Source of the DNA: Mycolicibacterium sp. CH28
GTDB taxonomy: Bacteria; Actinomycetota; Actinomycetes; Mycobacteriales; Mycobacteriaceae
Length of the DNA: 64,000 nucleotides
Assembly (NCBI RefSeq): GCF_004745805.1
Contig: NZ_SRLQ01000007.1
Location: 62,001-126,000, forward strand
Reading direction: 5' to 3'
In this document: positions 25,629-37,587 of the stretch, in pieces
How the letters are laid out: the number at the start of each line of letters is the position of its first letter
Numbering within the stretch: the first letter of the stretch is position 1
Position numbers and translations under genes: made by a program
The notes under the pieces: model-generated
Told to the model about the DNA's origin: nothing
Seen by the model: the letters and a program-made list of their open reading frames with translations, nothing else
The model's database searches: none

Positions 25629-26635
25629 ATATCGACATTGCCGCACTGCACGCGATCGAAATCGACCGCGGCATCTCGGTCGACGAACTGCTGGACACCA
25701 TCAAAACTGCGCTCCTGACGGCGTATCGGCACACCGACGGCCACCAGCCCGATGCGCGCATCGAGATCGACCGCAAGAGCGGCGCCGTGCAGGTGATCGC
25801 CCGTGAGACCGACGACGACGGCAACGTCATCAGCGAATGGGACGACACCCCGGAGGGATTCGGCCGGGTCGCGGCAACTACCGCGCGGCAGGTCATGCTG
25901 CAGCGGTTCCGCGACGCCGAGAACGAGCGTAGCTACGGCGAGTTCTCCGCCAAGGAGGGCGACATCGCCGCCGGCGTCATCCAGCGCGACGCCCGGGCCA
26001 ACGCCCGCGGTCTGGTGGTGGTGCGGCTGGGTAGCGAGGCCAAGGGCGCCGAAGGGGTCATCCCGTCCGCCGAGCAGGTGCCCGGCGAAAGTTACGAGCA
26101 TGGCGACCGGCTGCGCTGCTATGTCGTCGGGGTCAGCCGGGGGGCGCGCGAGCCGCTGATCACCCTGTCGCGGACCCATCCGAACCTCGTCCGCAAGCTG
26201 TTCTCGCTGGAGGTGCCCGAGATCGCCGACGGTTCGGTGGAGATTGTGGCGGTGGCCCGTGAGGCGGGGCACCGGTCCAAGATCGCGGTCAAGTCGCGGG
26301 TGCCCGGGCTCAACGCCAAAGGCGCCTGCATCGGCCCGATGGGCCAGCGGGTGCGCAACGTGATGAGCGAGCTGTCCGGCGAGAAGATCGACATCATCGA
26401 CTTCGACGATGATCCCGCCCGGTTCGTCGCCAACGCGCTGTCGCCGGCCAAGGTGATCTCGGTCAGCGTCATCGACGCCGCCACGCACGCGGCGCGGGTC
26501 GTGGTGCCCGATTTCCAGCTCTCGCTGGCCATCGGCAAGGAGGGGCAGAACGCCCGGCTGGCCGCGCGACTGACCGGCTGGCGCATCGATATTCGCAGTG
26601 ACGTCGCCCCGCCCGACGGCGGCAACGAGAACTAG
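25625..26635 (+). CDS. nusA: Transcription termination/antitermination factor NusA
   Basis: 336 residues: N-terminal RNA-polymerase-binding domain (about 1-110), S1 domain (about 110-190, [21 protein letters not shown]), and two KH domains ([18 protein letters not shown] and [10 protein letters not shown] through [19 protein letters not shown]). It lacks the C-terminal acidic repeats of E. coli NusA, as is normal in mycobacteria. The ATG overlaps the rimP stop. Confidence 0.96.
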   Translation: MNIDIAALHAIEIDRGISVDELLDTIKTALLTAYRHTDGHQPDARIEIDRKSGAVQVIARETDDDGNVISEWDDTPEGFGRVAATTARQVMLQRFRDAENERSYGEFSAKEGDIAAGVIQRDARANARGLVVVRLGSEAKGAEGVIPSAEQVPGESYEHGDRLRCYVVGVSRGAREPLITLSRTHPNLVRKLFSLEVPEIADGSVEIVAVAREAGHRSKIAVKSRVPGLNAKGACIGPMGQRVRNVMSELSGEKIDIIDFDDDPARFVANALSPAKVISVSVIDAATHAARVVVPDFQLSLAIGKEGQNARLAARLTGWRIDIRSDVAPPDGGNEN

Positions 26636-26655
26636 CCGGTCGACAGCGTCGATCT

Positions 26656-28095
26656 TTGGGGGGCATCATCACCGCGACACCGCGGGCCTCGGCGAGCGAG
26701 CGCGGGGCACTGGACGTCGACGTTTTGGTCATCGGGGCCGGCCCGACAGGTCTGTCGGCAGCCGATGCGTGCGTGACCGCCGGCGCCTCGGTAGCCGTTG
26801 TCGAGCGCACCGGTCAGGTTGGTGGGCTGGCCCGCGCGGCCACCGTCGCCGGCAACGAGGTCGATCTGGGTGGACACCGACTCCTGTCGGCCACTCCGGA
26901 CCAGCGGCGGGCGTGGACTGACTTTGCTGACCGTCTCGGCGGTATAGCGATGGGTGAGCTCGGCCGTCGCAGCGGGATCCTGCGTGACGGCTATGTCGTC
27001 GGATATCCCTTCGACTGGAAGCAGTTTCGCGATTCGGTGCCGTGGCGCGTGCGCGCTCGAGGAGCGGTGTCGCTGCTTGCGCGCAAGGCGATGGCGCGGA
27101 CCAGTCCGGCCGACGGGACCCTGGACCAGTGGGTCAAGAATCGTTATGGGCCCTACCTCGCCGAGAAGTTCATGGCGCCACACGCGCGCAAGGTGTTCGG
27201 GATCGATCCCAAAGACATCCCGGCGAGTTGGGCGGCGCAGCGCATACTGGCGCCCAGGGCTGGCGCGGTCCTAGCCACTGCGCTGCCGCGGCGGCCCGGC
27301 TACGCGCCGCCGCGCGCCGCCGCCGACAGATTCCTCTATCCGCTCGGGGGAGTGGGGGTGCTGTGGTCCGCGCTGGCCGAATCGCTTGGCAATCGGGTGA
27401 ATTGGCTGTTCGATTCCGGCGTCGAATCGATCGCCGAACCGCGTGGCGGGCGGATCGCGGTCACGGTGTCGGGTCCGGGCGGGCCGGTTGCGGTGTCGTG
27501 TACGCGGATCATCTCGACCGGACGGCCCGAAGACCTGGCCGCCGGCATGGGTCTGGATGAACTCGCCAGCTCGCTCTCGCAGACGTCGCGGCGGCGGGAC
27601 CTCGTCGTGGGCGTCGTGCGGGTGCGCGACTATCCCGAGAGTTGGCGCGGTTACCAGTGGCTCTATACCCACGACACCGGCATTCGGGCGCACCGGTTCA
27701 ACAATTTCGGCGAGTGGCAGCACCTGCGCTGCCCGGTCGGGGTCATCGGGCTTGAGTACACCGTGCCCGCGGGTGAGTCCGTCGATGTGCGGGCAACGGC
27801 GATGTCGGACATGTCGATCCTGCTCGGGGCGCAGTCGTCCGACTTCCTGGGTTGGGAGGTGGCCAGGGACGCGTACTCGAATTTCGACGCCTCCGCGGCC
27901 GCGTTCGAGATCCTCGACGCGGCGCTGCACGGCTTCGGCGCCGGCATCATCAGCACCGGCCGGCAGGGTGCCGGTGTCTACATCAATCTCGACCAGGCGA
28001 TGCGGTTGGGGCGCCGGGTTGCCGGCATGCCCGACGGCCGTACCGGGGTGGTCGGACGCGACGAATACTCCGCATACCAGGAGAAGGTGGGCTGA
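26656..28095 (+). CDS. FAD-dependent oxidoreductase (amine oxidase/UDP-galactopyranose mutase-like)
   Basis: 479 residues. N-terminal dinucleotide-binding VLVIGAGPTGLSAADAC is followed by GGLAR and DLGGHRLLS, the usual FAD-contacting pattern of the flavin amine oxidase/UGM-like group. A central RYGPYLAEKFMAPHARKVFGI, then DIPASWAAQRI, fits the subgroup often found with glycosyltransferases. The start is uncertain: TTG 26656 is the only early start codon, and GGGGGG follows it rather than precedes it. It sits between nusA and ylxR, which adjoin in M. tuberculosis, so it looks inserted into the operon. Function unknown. Confidence 0.78.
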   Translation: MGGIITATPRASASERGALDVDVLVIGAGPTGLSAADACVTAGASVAVVERTGQVGGLARAATVAGNEVDLGGHRLLSATPDQRRAWTDFADRLGGIAMGELGRRSGILRDGYVVGYPFDWKQFRDSVPWRVRARGAVSLLARKAMARTSPADGTLDQWVKNRYGPYLAEKFMAPHARKVFGIDPKDIPASWAAQRILAPRAGAVLATALPRRPGYAPPRAAADRFLYPLGGVGVLWSALAESLGNRVNWLFDSGVESIAEPRGGRIAVTVSGPGGPVAVSCTRIISTGRPEDLAAGMGLDELASSLSQTSRRRDLVVGVVRVRDYPESWRGYQWLYTHDTGIRAHRFNNFGEWQHLRCPVGVIGLEYTVPAGESVDVRATAMSDMSILLGAQSSDFLGWEVARDAYSNFDASAAAFEILDAALHGFGAGIISTGRQGAGVYINLDQAMRLGRRVAGMPDGRTGVVGRDEYSAYQEKVG

Positions 28096-28165
28096 GCCCC
28101 GGCGGCGCGGGCCGAGCTGGGGAATGCCCGGAACAGGGTGGTGCTGAGCGGTGCCGCGATGACGG

Positions 28166-28171
28166 TAGACT
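28166..28171 (+). promoter_or_regulatory. -10 box for ylxR (leaderless)
   Basis: TAGACT, 5 nt before GTG 28177, in the gap after the inserted FAD gene. Confidence 0.5.
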
Positions 28172-28176
28172 GTGCC

Positions 28177-28536
28177 GTGATCCAGCGCGAGACTCCGACA
28201 CCCGGTCATCGACGCACCGAAGGACCGGTGCGGACGTGTATCGGGTGCCGGAAGCGAGAGTTGGCCGTCGATCTGCTCCGAGTGGTTGCTGTTTCGGACG
28301 GGAACGGTGAATCTGCCGTTATCGTTGACCAAGCAGGTAATCTCCCGGGGCGGGGTGCGTGGTTGCACCCCGACGATCGCTGCCTTGAGGCAGCGATTCG
28401 GCGGCGAGCTGTTGCGCGAGCGTTGCGCATCACCGGTTCACCGGATACATCCGCGGTGGTCGAGCACTTCGAGACATCGAACGACCCGACCAGCCCGGCA
28501 ACAGGACAGGCAGCGAAGAACATGAGCACACCGTGA
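28177..28536 (+). CDS. ylxR: YlxR-family RNA-binding protein
   Basis: 119 residues. The YlxR core begins at PVRTCIGCRKRE and continues LLRVVAV then GRGAWLHPDDRCLEAAIRRRA, the conserved RNA-binding surface. YlxR proteins accompany nusA-infB and act in transcription or RNase P regulation. GTG 28177 is selected over the longer frame (28138) because TAGACT lies 5 nt upstream and the extra residues are not conserved. The C-terminal 35 residues are low complexity. Confidence 0.88.
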   Translation: MIQRETPTPGHRRTEGPVRTCIGCRKRELAVDLLRVVAVSDGNGESAVIVDQAGNLPGRGAWLHPDDRCLEAAIRRRAVARALRITGSPDTSAVVEHFETSNDPTSPATGQAAKNMSTP

Positions 28537-28617
28537 AGTCCCGACGATGACCATGCGTCGTAGCTAAACCCGAGGCGCGGCCTACCACCGCTGTCGCCTC
28601 TCTGAGTAGGAGATGTA

Positions 28618-31449
28618 GTGGCAGCACCAGGTAAGGCCCGCGTACACGAGTTGGCCAAGGAACTCGGTGTCAGTAGTAAGGAAGTTCTCGCCCGACTGAG
28701 CGAACAGGGCGAATTCGTCAAATCCGCGTCCTCGACGGTGGAAGCCCCCGTCGCGCGTCGCTTGCGTGAAGCATTTGGCGGCAATAAGACCGCGGAGAAG
28801 CCCGCGGCCAGGCCCGCGCCGCCCAAGCCCGCCGGCAACGGCGCGCCCCCCAAGCCCGCACCGGTGGCCGAAGCCCCCGTCGCGGCGGCAACACCTCAGG
28901 CGTCGGCGCCCAAGCCCGCCGCCCCGATCCCGGCGGCACCTCCGCAGCCTGCGCCTGCGCCTGTGCCCGCGCCGGCGGCTCCCGCCGCTCCTGTCGCTCC
29001 CGCGGCTCCAGTGGCTGCCGCCCCCGCGGCTCCGGCAGCATCGGCAGCGCCCGCACCGGCTCGTCCCGCCTCGCCGACGCCCGGTCCCCGTCCGGGACCG
29101 GCCGCACCCAAGCCGGGCATGCCCCGCCCGCCGCGGGTCGGCAACAACCCGTTCTCGTCGGCTCAGCCCGTCGATCGCCCCGCACCACGTCCGCAACAAG
29201 GCCCGCGGCCCGGCCCCGGCGGTCCGCGCCCAGGGCCCGGCGGTCCGCGCCCCGGCGGTGGTGCCACACCCGGCAACATGCCGCCGCGTCCCGGTGGGAC
29301 CGTCGGTCGTCCGGGTCGTCCCGGTGCCCCGCGTCCCGGTGGCGGGCCTCGGCCCGGCCCCGGTGGTGGTGGCGGCCGTCCCGGTGGACCCGGTGGCGGT
29401 GGCGGTAACTACCGTCCCGGCGGCGCCGGTGGTGCCGCCGGTGCAGGTGGAGCGGCTGCCGGTGGTTTCCGTGGCCGTCCCGGCGGCGGTGGTGGCGGCG
29501 GCGGTGCTGGCCGACCCGGTCAGCGCGGTGGCGCGGCAGGCGCGTTCGGCCGTCCCGGTGGTGCCCCGCGCCGTGGGCGCAAGTCCAAGCGGCAGAAGCG
29601 CCAGGAATACGACTCGATGCAGGCGCCGGTCGTCGGTGGCGTGCGGTTGCCGCACGGCAACGGCGAGACCATCCGGCTGGCCCGCGGCGCGTCGCTGAGC
29701 GACTTCGCCGAGAAGATCGACGCCAATCCGGCCGCTCTGGTGCAGGCGCTGTTCAACCTCGGTGAGATGGTCACCGCCACGCAGTCGGTGGGCGACGAAA
29801 CCCTGGAGCTGCTTGGCGGCGAGATGAACTATGTGGTTCAGGTCGTCTCACCCGAGGACGAGGACCGCGAGCTGCTGGAGTCCTTCGACCTCACCTACGG
29901 CGAGGACGAGGGCGGCGAAGAGGATCTGGTCATCCGCCCGCCGGTGGTCACCGTGATGGGTCACGTCGACCACGGCAAGACCCGACTACTGGACACCATC
30001 CGCAAGGCCAACGTCCGCGAGGGCGAGGCCGGCGGTATCACCCAGCACATCGGTGCCTACCAGGTCGCCGTCGAGCATGACGGCATCGAGCGCCTGATCA
30101 CCTTCATCGACACCCCGGGTCACGAGGCGTTCACCGCCATGCGTGCGCGTGGTGCGAAGGCCACCGACATCGCCATCCTGGTGGTGGCCGCCGACGACGG
30201 TGTGATGCCGCAGACGGTGGAGGCCATCAACCACGCACAGGCGGCCGACGTGCCGATCGTGGTCGCGGTCAACAAGATCGACAAGGAAGGCGCCGACCCG
30301 GCCAAGATCCGGGCACAGCTGACCGAGTACAACCTGGTGGCCGAGGAGTACGGCGGCGACACGATGTTCGTCGACATCTCCGCCAAGAACGGCACCAACA
30401 TCCAGGCGCTGGAGGAGGCGGTCCTGCTGACCGCCGACGCCTCGCTGGACCTGCGGGCCAATCCGGATATGGAAGCCCAGGGTGTGGCGATCGAAGCGCA
30501 CCTGGACCGCGGGCGTGGCCCCGTGGCCACCGTGCTCATCTCGCGCGGCACGCTGCGCGTTGGCGACTCGATCGTGGCCGGCGACGCCTACGGCCGTGTC
30601 CGCCGCATGGTCGACGAGCACGGCGACGACATCCACGAGGCGCTGCCGTCGCGACCGGTGCAGGTCATCGGCTTCACGTCGGTGCCAGGTGCCGGTGACA
30701 ACCTGCTGGTTGTCGACGAGGACCGAATCGCCCGTCAGATCGCCGACCGGCGCAGTGCGCGCAAGCGCAACGCACTGGCCGCGCGTGCCCGCAAGCGGAT
30801 CAGCCTGGAAGATCTGGATTCGGCGCTGAAGGAAACCAGCCAGCTGAACCTGATTCTCAAGGGCGACAACGCCGGTACGGTCGAGGCGCTCGAAGAGGCC
30901 CTGCTGGGCATCCAGATCGACGACGAGGTGGAACTGCGCGTCATCGACCGTGGTGTCGGTGGTGTCACTGAGACCAACGTCAACCTGGCGTCGGCTTCGG
31001 ATGCGATCATCATCGGCTTCAACGTCCGTGCCGAAGGCAAGGCCACCGAGCTGGCCAACCGCGAGGGTGTGGAGATCCGGTACTACTCGGTGATCTACCA
31101 GGCGATCGACGAGATCGAGAGCGCGCTCAAGGGCATGCTCAAGCCGATCTACGAAGAGCGCGAACTGGGCCGGGCCGAGATCCGGGCGATCTTCCGGTCC
31201 AGCAAGGTCGGCAACATCGCCGGCTGCCTGGTCCAGTCGGGCATCATGCGCCGCAACGCCAAGGCACGGTTGCTGCGTGACAACGTCGTCGTCGCCGAGA
31301 ACCTCACGGTCTCCTCGCTCAAGCGGGAGAAGGACGACGCCACCGAGGTGCGCGAGGGTTACGAATGCGGTCTGACGCTGACGTACTCCGACATCAAGGA
31401 AGGCGACGTCATCGAGACCTACGAGCTCGTCGAGAAAGCGCGGGTCTAG
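28618..31449 (+). CDS. infB: Translation initiation factor IF-2
   Basis: 943-residue GTPase that delivers initiator tRNA. An IF2-N domain ([23 protein letters not shown]) is followed by a very long Pro/Ala then Gly/Arg/Pro low-complexity region (about 60-320). The GTPase domain has G1 GHVDHGKT near residue 448, DTPGHE, NKIDKEG. Domains II-IV end at [23 protein letters not shown] start with AGGAG about 8 nt upstream. The low-complexity region gives spurious open frames on the other strand. Confidence 0.97.
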   Translation: MAAPGKARVHELAKELGVSSKEVLARLSEQGEFVKSASSTVEAPVARRLREAFGGNKTAEKPAARPAPPKPAGNGAPPKPAPVAEAPVAAATPQASAPKPAAPIPAAPPQPAPAPVPAPAAPAAPVAPAAPVAAAPAAPAASAAPAPARPASPTPGPRPGPAAPKPGMPRPPRVGNNPFSSAQPVDRPAPRPQQGPRPGPGGPRPGPGGPRPGGGATPGNMPPRPGGTVGRPGRPGAPRPGGGPRPGPGGGGGRPGGPGGGGGNYRPGGAGGAAGAGGAAAGGFRGRPGGGGGGGGAGRPGQRGGAAGAFGRPGGAPRRGRKSKRQKRQEYDSMQAPVVGGVRLPHGNGETIRLARGASLSDFAEKIDANPAALVQALFNLGEMVTATQSVGDETLELLGGEMNYVVQVVSPEDEDRELLESFDLTYGEDEGGEEDLVIRPPVVTVMGHVDHGKTRLLDTIRKANVREGEAGGITQHIGAYQVAVEHDGIERLITFIDTPGHEAFTAMRARGAKATDIAILVVAADDGVMPQTVEAINHAQAADVPIVVAVNKIDKEGADPAKIRAQLTEYNLVAEEYGGDTMFVDISAKNGTNIQALEEAVLLTADASLDLRANPDMEAQGVAIEAHLDRGRGPVATVLISRGTLRVGDSIVAGDAYGRVRRMVDEHGDDIHEALPSRPVQVIGFTSVPGAGDNLLVVDEDRIARQIADRRSARKRNALAARARKRISLEDLDSALKETSQLNLILKGDNAGTVEALEEALLGIQIDDEVELRVIDRGVGGVTETNVNLASASDAIIIGFNVRAEGKATELANREGVEIRYYSVIYQAIDEIESALKGMLKPIYEERELGRAEIRAIFRSSKVGNIAGCLVQSGIMRRNAKARLLRDNVVVAENLTVSSLKREKDDATEVREGYECGLTLTYSDIKEGDVIETYELVEKARV

Positions 31450-31454
31450 GGCTC

Positions 31455-32925
<1,471 letters not shown>

Positions 32926-32929
32926 CAGA

Positions 32930-34267
32930 TTGGCCGGACCGGACGACCGGGGCGAGGTGACCGGTCGGCGTATCGCGGCGCTGGCGTTCCCCGCGCTCGG
33001 TGTCCTGGCCGCCGAGCCGATCTATCTGCTCTTCGACATCGCCGTCGTCGGCCGACTGGGTGCGCTCAGCCTGGCGGGTCTGGCGATCGGCGGGCTGATC
33101 CTGTCCGTGGTCAGCTCCCAACTCACGTTCCTGTCCTACGGCACGACCGCACGCGCGGCGCGTTTCTACGGCGCTGGCAACCGCGGCTCTGCCGTCGGCG
33201 AGGGGGTACAGGCCACCTGGCTGGCGCTGGGGATGGGCGTCGCGATCGTTGCTGCCGTCCAGCTGACCACCGGTCCGCTGGTCTCGGCGATCGCGGGCTC
33301 GAACTCCGGGGGCGGGGAGATCGCCACCGCCGCGATGCCGTGGGTGCGCGTCGCGACTCTCGGAGTGCCGGCGATCCTGGTCTCCGCGGCCGGCAACGGC
33401 TGGATGCGCGGCGTGCAGGACACCGTGCGACCGCTCCGATTCGTGCTGGTGGGATTCGGCATCTCGGCGGTGCTGTGCCCGCTGCTGGTGTACGGCTGGC
33501 TGGGGTTGCCGCGCCTGGAGCTGGTCGGCTCGGCGGTGGCCAACCTGGTGGGCCAATGGGTGGCGGCGGTGTTGTTCTGCCGGGCGATTCTGGTGGAGCA
33601 GGTGCCGCTGCGGCCGGATTTCTCGGTGCTGCGGGCGCAGGTGGTGATGGGACGCGATCTGGTGGTGCGCACCCTGGCCTTCCAGGCGTGCTTCGTCTCG
33701 GCGGCAGCGGTCGCCGCCCGGTTCGGTGCCGCTGCCGTGGCCGCCCACCAGGTGGTGTTGCAGCTGTGGAATTTCCTTGCCCTGGTGCTGGATTCACTGG
33801 CGATCGCCGCGCAGTCACTGGTCGGGGCCGCGCTCGGCGCGGGGCAGCTGAGCCACGCGAAGTCGGTGGCGTGGCGGGTGACGGTGTTCTCCAGCGTCGC
33901 CGCGGCGCTGCTGGCTTTAACGTTCGCGGCCGGTGCTTCGGTGCTGCCGGCGCTGTTCACCGACGATCGCTCGGTGCTCGACGCGATCGGGGTGCCGTGG
34001 TGGTTCATGGTCGCGCAACTTCCGATCGCCGGGATCGTGTTCGCCCTCGACGGCGTTCTGCTCGGGGCGGGTGACGCTGCGTTCATGCGTACCGCGACGT
34101 TGACCAGCGCGCTGGTTGGATTCTTGCCACTGATCTGGCTGTCGCTGGTGTTCGGCTGGGACCTGGTGGGCATCTGGTCGGGCCTGAGCACCTTCATGGT
34201 GCTGCGGCTGGCCTTCGTCGGTTGGCGCGCCGCCTCCGGACGCTGGCTGGTGTCGGGGACGGGCTAG
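32930..34267 (+). CDS. dinF: DinF-like MATE-family efflux transporter
   Basis: About 445 residues with 12 predicted helices. FPALGVLAAEPIYLLFDIAVVGRLG is the MATE N-terminal signature and is followed by a second similar half beginning near VVRTLAFQACFVSAAAVAARFG. Start uncertain: TTG 32930 gives 445 residues and GTG 32957 gives 436. It directly follows the DHH gene, as dinF (Rv2836c) does in M. tuberculosis. Substrate unknown. Confidence 0.9.
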   Translation: MAGPDDRGEVTGRRIAALAFPALGVLAAEPIYLLFDIAVVGRLGALSLAGLAIGGLILSVVSSQLTFLSYGTTARAARFYGAGNRGSAVGEGVQATWLALGMGVAIVAAVQLTTGPLVSAIAGSNSGGGEIATAAMPWVRVATLGVPAILVSAAGNGWMRGVQDTVRPLRFVLVGFGISAVLCPLLVYGWLGLPRLELVGSAVANLVGQWVAAVLFCRAILVEQVPLRPDFSVLRAQVVMGRDLVVRTLAFQACFVSAAAVAARFGAAAVAAHQVVLQLWNFLALVLDSLAIAAQSLVGAALGAGQLSHAKSVAWRVTVFSSVAAALLALTFAAGASVLPALFTDDRSVLDAIGVPWWFMVAQLPIAGIVFALDGVLLGAGDAAFMRTATLTSALVGFLPLIWLSLVFGWDLVGIWSGLSTFMVLRLAFVGWRAASGRWLVSGTG

Positions 34268-34352
34268 CTGGTCACCGCCGGGTGACGCGCAGTCGACAGC
34301 AGCGTCAATTTTTGCTGCATTCGCTGCGCGGGGCGCCGATGTGCGCTATTAC

Positions 34353-34358
34353 TAGCGT
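34353..34358 (+). promoter_or_regulatory. Putative -10 box of the GH18/Calx-beta gene
   Basis: TAGCGT fits TANNNT and would give a leader of about 25 nt with GGGGG 4 nt before ATG 34390. This also argues against the upstream in-frame starts. Confidence 0.4.
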
Positions 34359-34389
34359 TGCTGGAATATCGGGTGGCGACGGGGGCATT

Positions 34390-37300
34390 ATGAGTTCGAC
34401 CGCGTTTGGATTTCGTATCGGTTCGGCGGCGTTCGCTATGGGCTTGGGGCTTGCGGTCGCGAGCAGCCCCGGGATCGCGGTAGCTGACAATTCGGACACC
34501 GGCGGGGCTTCGCAGTCGTCCAATCCGTCGGGCGCCTCCGGGGCCAACAATACGTCGGGCGCCTCCGGGGCCAATGGCTCCGCACCGCAGACCCGCTCGG
34601 TCGGCACGTCACGGCGGTCCACCCCGGCCCGCTCCGGCAGTGCCGCCGCTGGAGCGAAGAAGCGCGCCGGTACGACATCTGCGACGCGGCCGGACTCCCG
34701 CCCGTCGGCGTCGGACGCGACGCCGTCCGCCACAGCCGGCGCGGAAAATGCGCCCGTGCCCGCCGGCACTGCGTCGGCCGGCGCAACGAATCCTGCCGCT
34801 GCAGAACAGGCGTCGGACCCGTCCGGGGCCATAGCGAGCCTGACGCAGGCAGTAGCGCCGCAGCAAAGTGTCCTGACCCCTGCTCACCAGGCCGCGGCCG
34901 TCGCCGCCCGCCCGACGAACATCGTGTCGGGATTCTTGTCGCTGCTGGGACTGAACCTGTCGGGGGCCGGCACCGGTCTGCCCCCGTCGCCGGTGCAGTT
35001 CCTTACCGGCGCACTGGCGCTGGTGCGCCGGGAGATCGAGTCCTTCGTCAAACGGCTCTCAGCGCTGCTGCCCACCCAGGCAACGCAGGGTCTGACGGCC
35101 GGTGCCGGGGTGGCCTCCGCGACCACCGGCACGACGACGACGATCACCTGGGCGTGGGGCTCCAACCCGGTGCTGGCGTTCAACCCGGCCACCGACAAGC
35201 TCGACTTCGGGTGGATGCAGTCCAGCCAGTTCACCGTCACCGAGAAGGCCGGTTCGGTGCAGATCGGGATCGTCGACAACAACCACACCTACACGCTGCA
35301 GGGCGTCACCCTCGGACAACTGCAGATGAGCAACATCGTCGCCAAGGACGCCGGCACCGTCGCCAAGTGGCAGTCGCTGATCAGCAACGCGCAGACGGCG
35401 TTGCCGAGTGTCTCGGTGGGCGACACTACTGTCGCCGAAGGAAACAGCGGCACCACCAACGCCGCTTTCACCGTGACCCTGTCCAAGGCATCCACCAAAC
35501 CGGTGACGGTCACCTACACGACGTCCAACGGCACGGCCACGGCCGGCCAGGACTACGTGGCCGGTTCGGGCACCGTCACGTTCGCCGCCGGGGTGACCTC
35601 CCAGACGGTCAACGTCGGTGTGCTCGGTGATACGACGTTCGAACCCAACGAGACCTTCACCGTCACCCTGTCCAACGCGTCCGGCGCCACCGTAAGCCGC
35701 GCCACCGCGACCGGGACGATTACCAACGACGACGCGGCGCCCGTCACGCCGCCGACCGTGTCGATCTCCAACGCCTCTGTGGCCGAGGGCAACAGCGGCA
35801 ACTCGAACATGGCCTTCACGGTGACGCTGTCGAAGGCATCGACCTCGACGGTCACGCTCAGTTACACGACCGCCAACGGCACCGCGACGGCGGGGCAGGA
35901 CTACGTCGCCTCCGCTGGCACCGTCACCTTCGCCCCCGGCGTGGTCTCCCAGGTGATCAATGTGGGCGTGACCGGTGACACGACGGTCGAGCCCACCGAG
36001 ACGTTCACCGTGACGCTGTCGAACCCGACGGGTGCCACCATCGCCGTCGCATCCGCGACCGGCACGATCACCAACGACGACACCGCCACCACCCCCGGCG
36101 GCACCGCGCAGTGGGGCACCTCATTCTTCGCGCCCTACGTCGACATGGGCGCATGGCCCGTGCCTAACCTGTTGGCACTGTCGAAGACCTACGGCACCTC
36201 GCTGATGACGCTTGGGTTCATGCAGGCCGACCAGAACGGCAACCTTGCCTGGGCGGGATTGGCTGCGCTGGAGCCGAGTTCCACCAACGAGCAGGCGGTG
36301 GCGATCAACACCTCGATCGCCACCTTCAAGGCGGCCGGCGGTGACGTGATGATCTCCTTCGGCGGAGCTTCGGGCACCAGTATCGCCCAGGCCTACGCTG
36401 CCAAGGGCAAGAGTGCCCAGGATCTGGCCAACGCCTACGCGGCGGTGATCGACACCTATGGCATCACCCACATCGACTTCGACATCGAGGGTGCCGCGGT
36501 GGCCGATCCGGCCTCGATCGCACTCAACAGCCAAGCGCTGGCGCTGCTGCAGAAAGCCAAGCCCGAGGTGCAGATCTGGTACACCCTGCCGGTGTTGCCG
36601 ACCGGGCTGACCGCCGACGGCGTCAACGTGGTGGACGCCGCGGTCAAGGCCGGGGTCAAACTCGACGGCGTCAACGTGATGGCGATGGACTACGGCGAAT
36701 CCGCCGCCCCGACCAGTGGGGCTGGCGCACAGACCATGGGCGCCTACGCGATTCAGTCTGCGCAGTCGACCTACACCCAACTGTCATCGCTGTACACCAA
36801 GTACGGCAAGACCTTCGCCTGGAGCCAGATCGGTGTCACCCCGATGCTCGGTGTCAACGACATCGTCTCCGAGGTGTTCACGGTGGCCGACGCGCAGGCG
36901 CTGGAGGACTTCGCCCGCACGAAGGGCATCGGCATGCTGTCGATGTGGCAGGTGCTGCGCGACACCCCGGGGACTCTCGGGCAGGCCTCTACCGGCGCGT
37001 CTGGATTGAGCGATCCGGTGGGCAGTTTCAGCACGGTGTTCAACGACTACGGGACCGTCAACGTCGTCAACTATGGCAGCTCCGGCGGATCGGGCACTGG
37101 CGGATCGGGCACCGGCGGTGGCAGCACGGGTGGCGGTACCCCGGTCACGGGCGGCAGCACGACCACCATCACCTGGGGATGGGGCACCAACCCGGTGCTG
37201 AGCTTCAACCCGGCCAAGGACACGCTGGATTTCGTCTGGATGCAGCCGGCGGAGTTCGACGTCACCGAGCAGTCCGGTTCGGTCGTGATCTCCGTCGTCG

Positions 37301-37428
37301 GCAATAACCACACCTACACCCTGCAAGGCGTGTCGCTGAGCCAGCTTCAGCCGGGCAACATCATCGCCAAGGACAGCGCCACGCTGGCCAAGTGGCAGAG
37401 CATCCTGGCCGCCGCGAAAGCCGCGTGA
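34390..37428 (+). CDS. Secreted GH18 chitinase-like protein with Calx-beta repeats and duplicated flanking modules
   Basis: 1012 residues. A Sec signal peptide (1-32, ending AVA) is followed by a Ser/Ala/Gly low-complexity region (about 33-240). Next are an 85-residue module (about 247-340, TITWAWGSNPVLAFNPATDK), two Calx-beta repeats (about 340-565, TVAEGNSG... GTITNDD) and a GH18-like domain (about 574-867). The GH18 domain has an intact catalytic DFDIE (D696, D698, E700). A Gly/Ser/Thr linker and a second copy of the 85-residue module (about 923-1012) end the protein. ATG 34390 is preferred over frames opening at 34222. Probable polysaccharide hydrolase at the cell surface; the substrate is unknown. 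Confidence 0.85.
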   Translation: MSSTAFGFRIGSAAFAMGLGLAVASSPGIAVADNSDTGGASQSSNPSGASGANNTSGASGANGSAPQTRSVGTSRRSTPARSGSAAAGAKKRAGTTSATRPDSRPSASDATPSATAGAENAPVPAGTASAGATNPAAAEQASDPSGAIASLTQAVAPQQSVLTPAHQAAAVAARPTNIVSGFLSLLGLNLSGAGTGLPPSPVQFLTGALALVRREIESFVKRLSALLPTQATQGLTAGAGVASATTGTTTTITWAWGSNPVLAFNPATDKLDFGWMQSSQFTVTEKAGSVQIGIVDNNHTYTLQGVTLGQLQMSNIVAKDAGTVAKWQSLISNAQTALPSVSVGDTTVAEGNSGTTNAAFTVTLSKASTKPVTVTYTTSNGTATAGQDYVAGSGTVTFAAGVTSQTVNVGVLGDTTFEPNETFTVTLSNASGATVSRATATGTITNDDAAPVTPPTVSISNASVAEGNSGNSNMAFTVTLSKASTSTVTLSYTTANGTATAGQDYVASAGTVTFAPGVVSQVINVGVTGDTTVEPTETFTVTLSNPTGATIAVASATGTITNDDTATTPGGTAQWGTSFFAPYVDMGAWPVPNLLALSKTYGTSLMTLGFMQADQNGNLAWAGLAALEPSSTNEQAVAINTSIATFKAAGGDVMISFGGASGTSIAQAYAAKGKSAQDLANAYAAVIDTYGITHIDFDIEGAAVADPASIALNSQALALLQKAKPEVQIWYTLPVLPTGLTADGVNVVDAAVKAGVKLDGVNVMAMDYGESAAPTSGAGAQTMGAYAIQSAQSTYTQLSSLYTKYGKTFAWSQIGVTPMLGVNDIVSEVFTVADAQALEDFARTKGIGMLSMWQVLRDTPGTLGQASTGASGLSDPVGSFSTVFNDYGTVNVVNYGSSGGSGTGGSGTGGGSTGGGTPVTGGSTTTITWGWGTNPVLSFNPAKDTLDFVWMQPAEFDVTEQSGSVVISVVGNNHTYTLQGVSLSQLQPGNIIAKDSATLAKWQSILAAAKAA

Positions 37429-37573
37429 CGGTGGGTCGGCGGCGAGAATGATCGCTGTGAGGGCCGACCTGCTTCCACTTCGTTCGCACGCGCCCCTGGT
37501 GACACAGTGAAACGATGAGCAACGAGAACATGAAGGCTCGCGCGCCCACCAATCGTCTGTGAGCGAAGAACCG

Positions 37574-37579
37574 TATCGT
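37574..37579 (+). promoter_or_regulatory. -10 box of the leaderless aspartic-protease gene
   Basis: TATCGT, 8 nt before ATG 37588. Confidence 0.6.
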
Positions 37580-37587
37580 CAGCGGCG

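Noticed and set aside
28718..29655. Minus-strand frames opposite the infB low-complexity region
   Set aside because: Arise from Gly/Pro/Ala-rich codons of IF-2 read backwards.
37515..37562. 15-codon ORF (ATG 37515) before the aspartic protease gene
   Set aside because: No ribosome site, no promoter at a leaderless distance and no overlap with the next start.
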